Counted from the first letter of the stretch, positions 56,601 to 62,900 are shown. The stretch: 64,000 nucleotides of DNA from Mytilus californianus (GCF_021869535.1 NW_026262581.1:75359955-75423954), one strand, 5' to 3'. A program made the numbers and translations. The notes: generated from the letters alone by a model not told the origin.

Positions 56601-59600
56601 ACAATGGGCGTTATCGCAAATAGAGCCCTGTTAATACACATACTATAAAAACTTCGACTTCCATCGCTTAAAGCATGATAAACTAACAGAGAGAATCAAG
56701 ATACGTGTATATGTTGCCTTTAAGTCCAACACCGTATGTACTAATTGATCCTCGTGGTTGTAAAATGTTTTTCCTATGTTAAGCTTTGGCCATCGAGCTA
56801 GTCAAGCTTTTGTGAAACCCAACTCATTTGTTCTAATTGATTAAACAAGGATTGATATACAACCTATTTTTCAAATGAAACCAAATTCCATTGTTATGAG
56901 GAAATTCCTCTACTATATTTATCGTCCATGATGTAAATATGAGGGTCTTGATAGAGGGTCCTTCATTTCTTTATTCTTTATTCATTTTGCTCATTATTCT
57001 CTATTCTTTATAATTTAGAACCCCATTATTCACTGTCTTTATTTTTTTACCTATTTTCTCTTTTGTTTGGCCCTTTATTCTACTCTTTTTGCTCATTATT
57101 CTCTATCCTGTAAACCCCATCCATATCCTAATATATTATATACATAGATATTCTCAGATGAATGTTGGTTTTCAATTTCGGTTCAAATATGGTTGTACTT
57201 CTTCATATTCTTTCTTTCTTTTAGTGATAGCCAGCTTTGCAAACGTTTCAACTTCGGTATGTCGGGACCTTTTATTGCTGACTATATAGTATGGGGTCTT
57301 TTTATTGTTAAATGTCGTACGGTGACCTGTAAGTGCTTTCATACACGAAATTTGGACTATGGTGGATAGTTGTCTCATTGGCAATTAAACCACTTCTCTT
57401 CACTTTTATATTCATGTATATTGCCTGTTGTACTAAACATTAATTAATGTTTAAGTTGACTGTTGTACTATGCATTAATGTTTCTGTTGGCTGTTGAACT
57501 AAACATCAATGTCTATGTTGACTCTTACATACTAGACATTAATGTTAAAGTTGACTTTTATATTAGACATTGATGTTTGTCTTGCCTGTTGTTCTAGACA
57601 TTTCTTTTATTTTTGACTGTTGTATTAAGTATTAATGTTTATGTTGACAATTGCATTATGCATTAATGTTAATGTTGGCTGTTGAACTAAACATCAATAT
57701 CTATGTTGACTTTTGTTCTAGACATTAATGTTACTGTTGACATTTGTTTTGCACATTGATGTTTGTCTTGACTGTTGTACTAGACATTTCTGTGTATGTT
57801 GACTGTTGGACTTAGTATTCATGTTTATGTTGAACGCTGTACTAGAAATTTATGTTTCTGTTTATACTTTTTTAATAGACAATGATGTTTATGTTGACTG
57901 TTGCACTAAACATTGAGTTTGACTATTGTATTATTCGTTGATGTTTATGTTGACTATTGAAGTAGCAACGGATGTTTATGTGACTATTGTAATAGTCATT
58001 GATATTTATGTCGAGTGCTGTACGAAACATTAATGTTTATGTTGAGTGCTGTACGAAACATCAATGTTTATGTTGAGTGCTGTATGAAACATCAATGTTT
58101 ATGTTGACTGTTGTACTACGCATTCATGTTTCTGTTGGCTGTTGAACTTAACAGCAATGTCTATGTTGACTCGTGTTCTAGACATAAGTGTTAATGTTGA
58201 CTTTTGTTTTGAACATTAATGTTTGTGTTGACTGTTGTACTATACATTTCTGTGTATGTTTATGTTGATTGTTGTACTAGACATTTATGTTTCTGTTTAT
58301 ACTTTTTTACTAGACAATGGTGTTTATGTTGACTGTTGCCATTATACTTATTACCGGGTTTGTACTTACATGAGCAGCACGACGGGTGCCTCATGTGGAG
58401 CAGGATCTGCTTACCCTTCCGGAGCACCTGAGATCACCCCCAATTTTTGGTGGGGTTCATGTTGATCAGTCTTTAGTTTTATATGTTGTGTTTTGTGTAC
58501 TGTTGTTTGTCTGTTTGTCTTTTTCTTTTTAGCCATGGCATTGTCAGTTTATTTTCTACTTATGAGTGTGAATGTCCCTTTGGTATCTTTCGCCTCTCTT
58601 TTGCACTAAACATTGATTTTAACTGTTGTATTTGTCATTGATGTTAATGTTTATTATTGTACTAGTCACTGATGTTTTTGTTGAGTGATGTACGAAACAT
58701 CAATAGTTATGTTGCCTGTTGTACTATTCGTTGATACTTATTTTGACTGTTGTACTAGGAATTTATGTTTTGTTGACTGCTGTACTATGTGTTAATGGGA
58801 CTGAAGCTGTTTTCTCTGTTTTATGGGTACGAAAAACCAGAGGAAAGGGAGATGGAGAAAGAACGTATTATAATGACGGATTGCAACCAACCAGGGGCGG
58901 ATTCAGGCGGGGGCGTGGCGGGCGTGCCCCCCCCCCTAAAATTTGCAAAGCATGGGTTGTCCTCAGCTTAATACAGAATATTTCGATAATTTTACCTCAA
59001 AAAAAATTTAAGCTTGCCCCCCCCCCCCCCCCCCCCCCCAAAAAAATCTAAAATCCTGGATCCGCCCCTGCCAACAACAAAAAATAAACAGAAAACTATA
59101 AAATTCGAGTGATGTGGAATGGTTTGACAATTCTCTTATAATTCATTAGTATACCCGCTGTGTTCGTGTTCAACATTACTATTTAGATGGTATAACATAT
59201 ATAAGACTCTCAACATATGAGTAAAGTGGCTTGTAGACGTGGAATAGTACTGCGTATTGCTGATAATCATATTTGTTGTAATTGAACAGTTAACTTATTT
59301 CATTAAATATTAACACATAATGTGAAAATTTCATTCTAGTTGAAAAATAATAGATCGAAAAAATATACCTATTTTTATCAAATCAAACTAACCTTGAATA
59401 CTGGAAATATCTTTTCAGTATCAATTTTCGGTATTGTAGTTGAATTTCTGGAACCAATACATGGTATATCTTTGTTAACGTCTTGTCGGAGCCTTCCTTC
59501 GTATACCATTCCGCGAACAGGTCCGCTTTTGCAACACCTTTCAATATGAATTCCCTGATTTATTTTTGTTTTTGTCTCAGCTGAAGTTTTTATTTTAAAT

Positions 59601-59905
59601 ACAGCTGTTTTAACTTGGGAAAATCTGTCTCCAATTTTTTGACACATATCCTGAAACACTTCATTTAGTATGTCTTTCGCCAGAATTTTGTTTACATTGG
59701 TCCGTCTATGATTTGCAATGTCACGTTGTATCATTTGTGATGATAGAACATCATTAGAAAATGTCATCAGAGTCTTTGAAAAATTGGGAATCCAAGTATT
59801 TTTCACTGCGTCTGGATCTAATTTTACTCCAAATGATAAATCAGTTTCAATAATTAAAACAAAATACAAAATGCAATGAATTATGATTTGATAGCATTTC
59901 GCCAT
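11540..59905 (-). CDS. VWFA and Cache domain membrane protein (alpha2-delta/CACHD1-like), whole gene, 23 coding exons
   Basis: Spliced gene of about 1,250 codons. Order: signal peptide (residues 1-25), VWA_N-like region (to about 200), VWA (about 215-410), first Cache region (about 410-700), second Cache-like region (about 770-970), Cys-rich module (970-1025), Thr/Pro/Lys-rich stalk (1025-1170), transmembrane helix (about 1175-1197), 50-residue cytoplasmic tail. Alpha2-delta family landmarks are visible: a WF/WY motif just before the VWA strand, ITDG in the VWA, a HVLLHP Cache signature, YPGVAL and a second WY. Known relatives are calcium-channel alpha2-delta subunits and CACHD1/CG16868. The single helix plus cytoplasmic tail, with no GPI-type end, favours the CACHD1 type. 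The start ATG has A at -3, G at +4 and an in-frame TAA two codons upstream. Ion-channel or receptor modulation is inferred from the family. The exon 13/14 junction is unresolved, so the exact length is uncertain. Confidence 0.9.
11668..12734. other. Intron 22
   Basis: AT-rich. About 12315-12400 holds a family-C-like fragment (TTGATGAAGGTAAATCCAGC). No exon seen. Confidence 0.5.
12735..12853 (-). CDS. Exon 22: transmembrane helix
   Basis: Acceptor TTTTTGAAG|G and donor AATA|GTAAGT. Encodes GLIVGLVLAVIILTALIVF then IAWRFYGKN, a 23-residue hydrophobic helix followed by basic residues, so type I topology. This distinguishes the protein from GPI-anchored alpha2-delta subunits. Confidence 0.88.
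12854..13982. other. Intron 21
   Basis: 13185-13350 is a 3'-end fragment of family A on the minus strand. The rest is unique AT-rich DNA. Confidence 0.5.
13983..14417 (-). CDS. Exon 21: Thr/Pro/Lys-rich stalk with 7-residue repeats
   Basis: Acceptor CAATTGTAG|A and donor CAGG|GTATGT. Starts EEKTKCRTLVHCKW with three more Cys, then a low-complexity stalk. Six near-copies of a 7-residue unit (NLPTKKP, NIPTKKL, GLPTKKP, NIPSKTS and so on) follow, then HTHKVPPKP and HTHKIPPGP. The Thr/Ser/Pro content suggests mucin-type O-glycosylation. This spacer holds the ectodomain off the membrane. Confidence 0.85.
15454..15479. repeat. Perfect 11-bp-arm hairpin
   Basis: TGCGTGAACCC - CTGA - GGGTTCACGCA. 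Perfect inverted repeat with a 4-base loop, in an otherwise AT-rich intron. Probably the tip of a larger repeat, but no longer arms are visible. Confidence 0.7.
18920..19204. mobile_element. Long palindrome (fold-back MITE), ~133-bp arms
   Basis: Arms 18920-19052 and 19071-19204 pair with few mismatches around an 18-bp loop. Outer ends read TTACAACCGATTTCAATCAG and, reversed, TTACAGCCGATTTCATTGAG. No coding capacity. Confidence 0.85.
20427..20593 (-). CDS. Exon 20: Cys-rich juxtamembrane module
   Basis: Acceptor TTTTTTACAG|GTA. Encodes 12 cysteines in about 55 residues (VCESCGATYAKCSQC, LTCQCPCYCEVDFDQC, ACYCT), probably disulphide-bonded extracellular. Donor AC|GTGTTA is chosen because it alone keeps exon 21 open; the neater site ACT|GTACGT four bases earlier would put a stop at the junction. 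Confidence 0.78.
20594..22578. other. Intron 19
   Basis: Contains a family-A retroelement fragment (20815-21420) and another short piece (about 21835-21960). No additional exon seen. Confidence 0.5.
20815..21420 (-). mobile_element. Degraded family-A retroelement fragment
   Basis: Minus-strand order matches the other copies: CCCCACCAAAACAAGGTGAT, the GTGTTGCTTA motif, then relic coding. Frame broken by many stops. Confidence 0.6.
22579..22762 (-). CDS. Exon 19: end of second Cache region
   Basis: Acceptor TGTACCAG|C keeps the phase from exon 18; donor GAG|GTACTT. Encodes MSEGNHELSYSIQIPVIEHD, then CRRYVIGAVNGTNLFILVVN and ends KDQTE. The strand FILVVN and two cysteines are consistent with the last Cache strands. 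The acceptor has only a modest pyrimidine tract. Confidence 0.8.
22763..24430. other. Intron 18
   Basis: 22850-23350 is made of two tandem family-C-like segments sharing TTTGGCTATTT ... TACATCCTTGGCTTTC ... GTTCCTGATAAAGGTTAAT. Remainder AT-rich. Confidence 0.55.
24431..24483 (-). CDS. Exon 18: second Cache region
   Basis: A 53-bp exon, acceptor TTTTTGTAG|GTA and donor TGG|GTAAAT. Encodes VDDCTMNGLECHIIDNNG, matching the C....CFLIDDNGFI strand of Cache proteins. Phase 0 in, phase 2 out. Confidence 0.82.
24484..26607. other. Intron 17, mostly dispersed repeats
   Basis: 24815-24960 carries a short repeat with GAAACGCGCGTCTGGCGTTA, a motif I associate with mussel genomes. 25200-25285 is a family-B 3' end, 25317-25490 a family-A 3' end, and 25640-26290 two family-C segments. 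Confidence 0.55.
26608..26701 (-). CDS. Exon 17: second Cache region
   Basis: Acceptor TTGTTTCAG|G and donor AAC|GTATGT. Encodes MDSKDPGTVTSLQGVVGATL then THSQLTAMLINN. GVVGATLTHSQL is the GVVGxDFTLxxL helix-strand of Cache domains. Phase agrees with both neighbours. Confidence 0.85.
26702..27288. other. Intron 16
   Basis: Largely the SINE candidate at 26857. Confidence 0.5.
26857..27135 (+). mobile_element. tRNA-derived SINE candidate
   Basis: 26857-26928 resembles a tRNA head: a box-A-like TCGTGGTAGCGCGG and a box-B-like GGTCGTATGTTTGATCACC at tRNA spacing. A non-tRNA body follows. Not a functional tRNA: the stems are imperfect and no clear anticodon arm is seen. The 3' end is not sharply defined. 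Confidence 0.55.
27289..27399 (-). CDS. Exon 16: second Cache region
   Basis: Acceptor TATTTTCAG|G and donor ATAT|GTAAGA. Completes KWYKKSVARNQDLVFTSGRI then EFTTKDVMILSRALSEN. WYKKSV matches the RPWYxxA motif, but the Arg is missing and the downstream PYxD segment is replaced by SGRISEF. Confidence 0.87.
27400..28244. other. Intron 15
   Basis: Half of it is the long palindrome at 27775-28137. Confidence 0.5.
27775..28137. mobile_element. Long palindrome, ~165-bp arms
   Basis: Left arm to about 27940, right arm from 27972, loop about 31 bp. Arms share TTTTTCGACAGGTTACCTAC / GTAGGTTACCTGTCGAAAAA and ATTCTGGTACT / AGTACCAGAAT among others, about 80% identical overall. Confidence 0.85.
28245..28328 (-). 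CDS. Exon 15: second Cache region
   Basis: Acceptor TTTTTCAG|A and donor AATG|GTAATA. Encodes RFFGSPSGVFKMYPGVAL and NTFDHIQYK(W), the clear counterpart of RYIGTxNGVFRxYPGTxL...YDPRRRPW in CACHD1/alpha2-delta proteins. The Trp codon is split between this exon and exon 16. Confidence 0.88.
28329..29651. other. Intron 14
   Basis: Contains the 27-bp minisatellite at 28600 and two small repeat-like segments (28880-29000 with CATTACATTACGTGACGTCA; 29236-29290 with doubled GGCGCC). No exon seen. Confidence 0.45.
28600..28710. repeat. 27-bp minisatellite (about 4 units)
   Basis: Units of CACCTCCGTATCGCATACCC followed by TGTATCA. The 27-bp period keeps one frame open, giving a 9-residue TPPYRIPCI-type repeat in a 96-codon plus-strand frame (28576-28866). 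No splice or family evidence that it is translated. Confidence 0.8.
29652..29739 (-). CDS. Exon 14: start of second Cache region (right end uncertain)
   Basis: Acceptor TTTGATAG|GG and donor AAAG|GTAAAT. In the frame that fits exon 15 it reads IKKEIWHSLIETQSLIDYWR then NSRNKAIER, like the W...YW segment before the R-(Y/F)-(I/F)-G-(T/S) motif of relatives. A shorter version starting at 29696 after CTCAAAG would be in phase with the 29831 donor but drops the first half. Confidence 0.68.
29831..30008 (-). CDS. Exon 13: linker between the Cache regions (left end uncertain)
   Basis: Acceptor GATATTCAG|TA continues exon 12 in phase (V-FRQQSWINDYEKRR). The reading frame then stays open through EKYRRLVPP. 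Donors CCACC|GTACGT (end at 29831) or CGTAC|GTATAT (end at 29827) leave phase 2 or 0, but exon 14 as read needs phase 1. Either a different exon 14 acceptor is used (see exon 14), or there is a sequence or allele difference here. Confidence 0.7.
31258..31690 (-). mobile_element. Degraded family-A retroelement fragment
   Basis: Same order of motifs as at 140-780, more diverged. No open frame. Confidence 0.55.
32588..32643. repeat. Direct 28-bp duplication containing CTCGAGTTTAAAC
   Basis: Two identical copies of ATGATCTCGAGTTTAAACAA plus AACTGTAA, head to tail. Confidence 0.9.
32690..32872 (+). mobile_element. Family-A 3' end, forward orientation
   Basis: Very similar to reverse copies at 140-330 and 37337-37496: CCTTCCGGAGCACCTGAGAT, GTTTTTGGTGGGGTTCGTGT, then ATTTGTCTGTTTGTCTTTTT and CCCTCTGGTATCTTTCGTCC. 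High identity suggests recent activity of the family. Confidence 0.7.
33142..33262 (-). CDS. Exon 12: first Cache region
   Basis: Acceptor TAATTACAG|CTT and donor AAG|GTAAGA, phase 1 out. Encodes LSPSVFVDSEVYKFTEENLP then a segment ending NTNIIKEG. No diagnostic motif, but splice sites and phase agree with both neighbours. Confidence 0.78.
33263..35243. other. Intron 11
   Basis: 33930-34080 resembles the short repeat at 24815-24960 (GCGCCACTGATTAGTCTAAT, CTCGTCTGGC). 34100-34690 is a degraded family-A fragment on the minus strand. No exon seen. Confidence 0.5.
35244..35351 (-). CDS. Exon 11: first Cache region
   Basis: 36 codons, phase 0 at both ends. The acceptor TTATTTAAG|GGT was chosen because an open frame runs upstream but the next AG would break the phase. 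Encodes GNHIKNAPYHRVDISHSF and CSIDGHIVAPAATTVK. YHRVD and the final Ala-rich helix resemble FHRLDL...AAAAF of alpha2-delta subunits. Confidence 0.75.
35945..36100 (-). CDS. Exon 10: first Cache region
   Basis: 52 codons with acceptor TTGTTGCAG|ATA and donor CCG|GTAATG. Encodes IKPGRSTFMSNIDMP, then TIMYQHLDGTQFVMVMVMF, a hydrophobic core strand pattern typical of Cache domains. Confidence 0.83.
36101..37554. other. Intron 9
   Basis: 36435-36780 is a family-B-related element (minus), carrying ACGGTCTTCAACAATGAGAA and AACCTGGAACAGTGGTGTAA. 37337-37496 is a family-A 3' end (minus), close to the splice acceptor side of exon 9. Confidence 0.55.
37555..37718 (-). CDS. Exon 9: first Cache region (HVLLHP motif)
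   Basis: Acceptor TTTCACAG|CA and donor AAG|GTAGTG. Begins AHVLLHPKLKDPANT, which with exon 8 rebuilds the family signature YVLLHPNLR. Continues through an acidic linker to KIGSFSAK. Phase 2 split at the left junction resolves to Ala; phase 0 out. Confidence 0.87.
37719..38910. other. Intron 8
   Basis: 37806-38150 is a long family-B copy (minus) with AGTGCCAACTCTCCATCCAA at its end. Remainder AT-rich. Confidence 0.55.
38911..39072 (-). CDS. Exon 8: first Cache region
   Basis: Acceptor TTTTGAAG|GG and donor CACG|GTTATA, phase 1 out. Encodes TISVPVI, a VDVSMATMF segment and FELGVHSYAFLLEK. The last part matches the Cache strand FGVxGYAFxID seen before the HPNL motif in alpha2-delta proteins. 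Confidence 0.85.
39597..39777 (-). CDS. Exon 7: start of first Cache region
   Basis: Acceptor TTTGCAG|GG and donor CTAG|GTACAA, phase 1 out. Encodes GLNITIRPTGVSNQNGIVYF followed by a segment ending VIEDKL. Joining to exon 8 gives an open GLKMTISVPVI; the alternative donor eight bases further hits a stop in exon 8. Confidence 0.82.
39778..40336. other. Intron 6
   Basis: 40075-40220 is a reversed family-C fragment (AACGATCAAAGCCGAATATT region). Nothing else recognised. Confidence 0.45.
40337..40552 (-). CDS. Exon 6: end of VWA domain
   Basis: 72 codons. Acceptor CATTTCAG|AAT and donor GTA|GTAAGT. Contains MIMFITDG, the conserved fourth strand with the MIDAS Asp (about D351), then the terminal helices ending near NWPV. 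A second GT three bases upstream would remove one Val and keep phase; GTAAGT is the better donor. Confidence 0.87.
40996..41066 (-). CDS. Exon 5: VWA domain
   Basis: A 71-bp exon with acceptor TTTATTCAG|GA and donor CAG|GTAGTT. Encodes GRSDYSVGLEAAYKILETEN, the counterpart of the G-G-T-N-x-x-x-G-L turn that carries the MIDAS threonine. Here that position is R or S, consistent with a weakened metal site. Confidence 0.85.
41067..41668. other. Intron 4
   Basis: Contains nested inverted repeats. TATCGCTATTTTAC (41238) pairs with GTAAAATAGCGATA (about 41381), and a tighter palindrome lies at 41404-41488. Confidence 0.55.
41404..41488. repeat. Palindrome, ~35-bp arms
   Basis: CATTGGTCATCTCAACTCGA... 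pairs with ...TCTAGTTGAGATGATCAACG around a GC-rich centre (CGCCGTACCGGC). MITE-like hairpin. Confidence 0.75.
41669..41795 (-). CDS. Exon 4: VWA domain
   Basis: Acceptor TTTTACAG|GTT and donor GAG|GTAACT. Encodes VNIIAFNGTAQITNMCKNKL and the following strand and helix up to MGKPG. VNIIAFN is the third VWA strand. Phase 0 in, phase 1 out, matching the next exon. Confidence 0.87.
41796..42709. other. Intron 3
   Basis: AT-rich, includes an inverted pair around ATATACGAAATGAAAGCAA (about 42255 and 42338). No exon. Confidence 0.5.
42710..42875 (-). CDS. Exon 3: first strand of the VWA domain, degenerate MIDAS
   Basis: Acceptor TTTCAG|A and donor AAG|GTACAA. Reads EDWFAVKHTKTEKNLVIVYD, then VGSN. 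The E-D-W-F segment sits where relatives have R-P-W-Y. The metal-ion site, D-x-S-x-S in classic VWA domains, reads D-V-G-S-N here (D234, G236, N238), so two of three ligands differ. Confidence 0.88.
43458..43588 (-). CDS. Exon 2: end of VWA_N region
   Basis: Acceptor TTTTTAG|GAT and donor GGA|GTAAGT. Starts in phase 0, ends with two bases of a split Glu codon. Encodes DNYQTVPSVLWQYYADIDGD and a short tail with one Cys. The xVPSVLWQYY pattern matches the segment before the VWA domain in the alpha2-delta family. Confidence 0.85.
43855..44420 (-). mobile_element. Family-A retroelement relic, reverse-transcriptase-like C-terminal part
   Basis: Minus-strand reading includes LEIKDTTGTVKTASYLDLRL and later degraded coding. 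This fits a recurrent retroelement polymerase C-terminal segment seen in bivalve genomes. Stops and frameshifts throughout. Its right part is shared with S2 and S3. Confidence 0.6.
44160..46220. repeat. Segment S1 of the higher-order array
   Basis: Near-identical over about 1.8 kb to 50640-52500 and, with deletions, to 54800-56700. Ends near the CTTTATTCTTCAATTTTTCA tract that leads into the minisatellite. Confidence 0.88.
46072..49225. repeat. Three higher-order copies of ~0.97, ~1.22 and ~0.97 kb
   Basis: AGTTTTGACCATCGGGCTAG marks the start of each copy (about 46075, 47045 and 48262). Copies differ by very few bases. The middle one has an additional ~245-bp subunit beginning TTGTGTATTTAATGTATG. 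Confidence 0.9.
49226..50390. repeat. ~31-bp minisatellite block
   Basis: Degenerate units of TTGACTATTGTACTAGTCAC + TGATGTTTATG. Sub-arrays of a 62-bp dimer (CTAGTGTACTTGTCATTGAT alternating with CTATTGTACTAGTCACTGAT) are near-identical. Confidence 0.9.
50400..52502. repeat. Segment S2 of the higher-order array
   Basis: Starts AAAAACCAGAGGAGATGGAG. Contains the relic reverse-transcriptase-like frame on the minus strand (50563-50778: TKLYDKRDYLSFPTMVKFPF, then ISSAPACGAYISQLILYSK) and a poly-C run. Its right end is joined directly to minisatellite, missing the ~400 bp that S1 has there. Confidence 0.88.
50785..50804. repeat. Poly-C tract in S2
   Basis: About 18-20 C in a row. The equivalent position in S1 (about 44305) has no C run; S3 has one at 54959-54976. 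Confidence 0.85.
52515..54560. repeat. ~31-bp minisatellite block M2
   Basis: Left 1 kb almost identical to 48890-49880, so it was copied as a block with S2. It then diverges with additional units. Confidence 0.9.
54565..56950. repeat. Segment S3 of the higher-order array
   Basis: Diverged copy of S1/S2 with several indels. A family-B element (55812-56050) is inserted within it and is absent from S1 and S2. Confidence 0.85.
55812..56050 (+). mobile_element. Family-B insertion specific to S3
   Basis: S1 and S2 run from CATATATAAGACTAGCACAAACTAA to the ACTTTGTTCATACGGG segment without it. In S3 the family-B body and CTTCTTATATCTA tail lie between. Flanking similarity AGCACAAA / CTAGCTAACTAA suggests the target site. 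Confidence 0.75.
57420..58790. repeat. ~31-bp minisatellite block M3
   Basis: More diverged units of the same family (GTTGACTGTTGTACTA + CATTAATGTTTAT). Interrupted by a family-A 3' end at 58340-58607. Confidence 0.85.
58340..58607 (+). mobile_element. Family-A 3' end inserted in the minisatellite
   Basis: Breaks a unit between GACTGTTGC and ACTAAACATTG. TTGC is present on both sides, a possible short target duplication. Includes GAGCAGCACGACGGGTGCC and ACTTCCGGAGCACCTG-like segments shared with 140-400. Confidence 0.75.
58892..59070. mobile_element. 179-bp hAT-like MITE
   Basis: Ends CAGGGGCGGATTCAGG and, reversed, CAGGGGCGGATCCAGG form terminal inverted repeats. CCAAC is duplicated on both sides (58887-58891 and 59071-59075). 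Sister copies at about 50445 and 54625 show the uninterrupted GCAACCAACAA site. Poly-C tracts inside. Confidence 0.88.
59393..59905 (-). CDS. Exon 1: signal peptide and VWA_N-like region
   Basis: 171 codons, ending in phase 0 at an AAG|GTTAGT donor. It opens with MAKCYQ and a hydrophobic IIIHCILYFVLII stretch, which reads as a signal peptide. The rest is a mixed helical region with paired cysteines (RCCKSG) that fits the N-terminal VWA_N region of alpha2-delta-like proteins. An in-frame TAA lies just upstream of the ATG, so this is probably the true start. Confidence 0.88.
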
Positions 59906-62900
59906 ATTTTAACTGTTATAATTATTTCATATTCATTAACAAAGATTATCACAAACCTGTATTCCTCCTCTTTACTTTAATATATGTACACATAGTTATT
60001 CTAATCATTAGTCACCTGGCAAAACCTCAATTTAAAATAAATACTGATTAAAGAATTTCTTTTAAAGTTATCATTTAACTATTTATCAAATATGTAACAA
60101 GTCAAAATAATACAATTGTGGTGTATAGTCGAGGCATAGGTATTCACAAGTCACGGTTTCTATTATAATCATATTTTATTACACAGATTATCTGTTCCTT
60201 TATATTCGAGTAAGGTAACACAGAGACAGTCACGCGCATTGAAGGAAGCAATATGATTTGTACACGAAACTGAATAGTTATCACCGATGCAGGATAATTT
60301 TCTGACATAAAATTACCTAGCAGATACCTTTCCTGCACTGAAAAACTTCGATACCATGACATTGGGATGATACAGATTTTGACAGACGACAGTGGGTCAA
60401 TCTAGCAGCAAGTTCTCTATTGCTGACAATGAATCGATACCGCTTTTGGTTGTTTATTCTCCAACATACCATTGAACAGTTTGCCGAGCAACCATCGCTA
60501 CGACCTTGTTTCTTCAATAAGATGTATAAAAGTTTAAAACTTATTTGAACCAGTCTTTGTAATCTTACTTTATCAATGTACGTATATGTGTTTCCGATCT
60601 TTTTTCATTTTTTTTTATTATCTTTGGCTTCGAGCGTATCCATAAAGTTTAATCTAAAAATGCGTTACTGTTAATAAGTGTCATTTACTTTAAATTAGCA
60701 GACTATACCGACATCTTTCAAATTATCAGATATAGAAAGACAAACATGGGAACGAAAATATTCGGAATATTACAACTTCAATCGGGAAGAAACCATGTCG
60801 AAAGGGTGCACAAGAATTCATTGGAAGGGCTAATCCAGTAACAATACTTCTAAACTGTGTAACCTGGTCATAAACTTTAATACCCGCCACATGCAGTGGT
60901 CGTCTGTCATTTAGTTTTTGGCTTAAATTGTCTGTTTTGATCTCCCTATGCTCTATTGGTTTGGCGAATTGTTGAGACGGAACGGCGACCTTTAGTTGTG
61001 TACGCCCTTATCCATCAATCATACCAAATCGACTTCTTTTTATATTTAACAATCGTTTAGGCCACTAACGTCGGAAAAAACACTTGAGTCGACAGTCGAG
61101 GGCAAGACAAACACCAGGAACAAGTGTCCAAACCTACAATCACCCCATACGCCAAATATAGTTGACCTATTGCTTGAAATATCTGAGAAACAGATCCAGC
61201 CATCACGAAAACTTAATTCTGTGTAACTCTAGCCTTAAAGATATGTACTTTATGTACTTGAAACAGCAGTTTGAAGTAAAATTGGAGAAATAATCATGTA
61301 GGTTTTATCAATCTTTATCTAAATACTAGTAGTTAAAGTTAGTTTACTCGATAATGCTATAAATTCAGCCAAAAAAAAAAAATCCAAAAAAAACCCAAAA
61401 AAACATAAATATTTGAAAAGAATTCTAAAATGTGTTATTATGAAAATTCCATAGTGTTCCATCTGCCTTTTTGTGATAACACGATCTGTGCAACTATGGT
61501 TTTAAACGGTTATATTGATTATAGTACTTTTTAAAATTGATTTATAATAAACCTGATTTAACTTAATAAGAGTATCTGTGTTTACAGGCTTTCATCGCAA
61601 CTGGTATCTATATCTTAACTTTGATTTTTGTGCAATTCTTTGTATCTTGACGATATCTTACTTGCTTGAATTCAATTTTCACTGCTGCCTTTATTTTAGT
61701 GTCATTTAAATAATGTGCAATCAAAACCTTCATTCTTTATCTTCTTTCTTAAAATAACATTTACTTTAATAATCCCAAAACCAAGTCATAAATTATGAAT
61801 CCAAGGGGGCATATTTTATCTCCTGTCGACTTACAATTCAGTTGAAAATGTCTCAATCCCACCACTTAAATTTGTGATTAATTTATCAAGTATTATTCAT
61901 TGAAAATCTATAAATTATAAGCATATCATTTGTTCGGTTTATTTATTTGTATACAGAGTAAATAATTTCTCACATAAACAAATATGGTGGTATGAAACAC
62001 TTTAACGGAAGCACGAAACGACTCTACACTTTCCAATAAATTTCCAAATTTAATAGAAAATGTTCTAGTACTAACAGAATCAAGTATCGGAATGAATTAC
62101 GGAAATGCGCAATATGTATAATTCGACGTCGTTTCAAATCCCCTAGCACTACAATTATATTGATATCCTTACAATAAATCAAATATCAAATTGTGTTTTA
62201 AGGACATCGTGTAGCACCTAATGTCTAAATATTTATTTCAAAATAGAAATCAGAGAAGTTTGAGTTACATGTGCATTCACAAATGAACCAAAATTACTCG
62301 TCGATATAATACCAATTTCAGCGCGCATATCACGGGTCTTTGGAGAAAAATTAATCAAGGATTCTCGTTACCAAAAGTTGGGGAGGCTAAATAAATAAAA
62401 CAATAACCTAGAGGGAAATAACACGCTTTTGAGATGTGGAATATAGCGGGTAAAAAACTCGGAGGGAATGTGGGATAAAGGGTAAAAAAGTGGGATCTGG
62501 GGGAAAAGAAGGGGAAAAAGTGGAAATGGGGAAAAATTACCAAAAAATGGGATTTGGAAAATGGACACCCTGTGTCACCCCCTTAGCCTAAACAGTAAAA
62601 ACAACAGTCTAAGGTCAACTTCACCGAAAGGAGTTGCAAACTTAGTTTTACCCTTACAGGCAAATTTCCCTTGAATTTGTTTCACTTGCAGGATCAAAAC
62701 CATAGTCGTTAACCAAATATATGTTTAGTCTAAGACATGATTTTATATTACTATAAAATCAAAATGTTATTGTGAGCTACATGTTGCGGTTGATGGCATT
62801 TGATACAAAACTTCAAATCTTTTGTTAAATTGTGTTCTGAAGAACATTTAAACCAAAATTCAAAAAAAAAATGCATATGAAAGACGAAGGATATTTTGGT

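Larger units (their letters stand above)
43589..59392. other. Intron 1 (15.8 kb), largely a higher-order repeat array
   Basis: Segments S1 (44160-46220), S2 (50400-52502), S3 (54565-56950) and a remnant S4 (58800-59260) alternate with minisatellite blocks M1 (46420-50390), M2 (52515-54560) and M3 (57420-58790). No coding exon found inside. Confidence 0.8.

Noticed and set aside
58719-59051. 110-codon frame ending in poly-Pro
   Set aside because: It spans a minisatellite end, a MITE and its poly-C tract; the Pro run is the C homopolymer. Not a gene.
60317-60517. 66-codon Cys-containing minus-strand frame upstream of the main gene
   Set aside because: No signal peptide, splice sites or family pattern; Cys spacing fits no known module.
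62355-62568. Two overlapping Phe/Pro-rich minus-strand frames
   Set aside because: They translate the purine-rich low-complexity tract and overlap in two frames.
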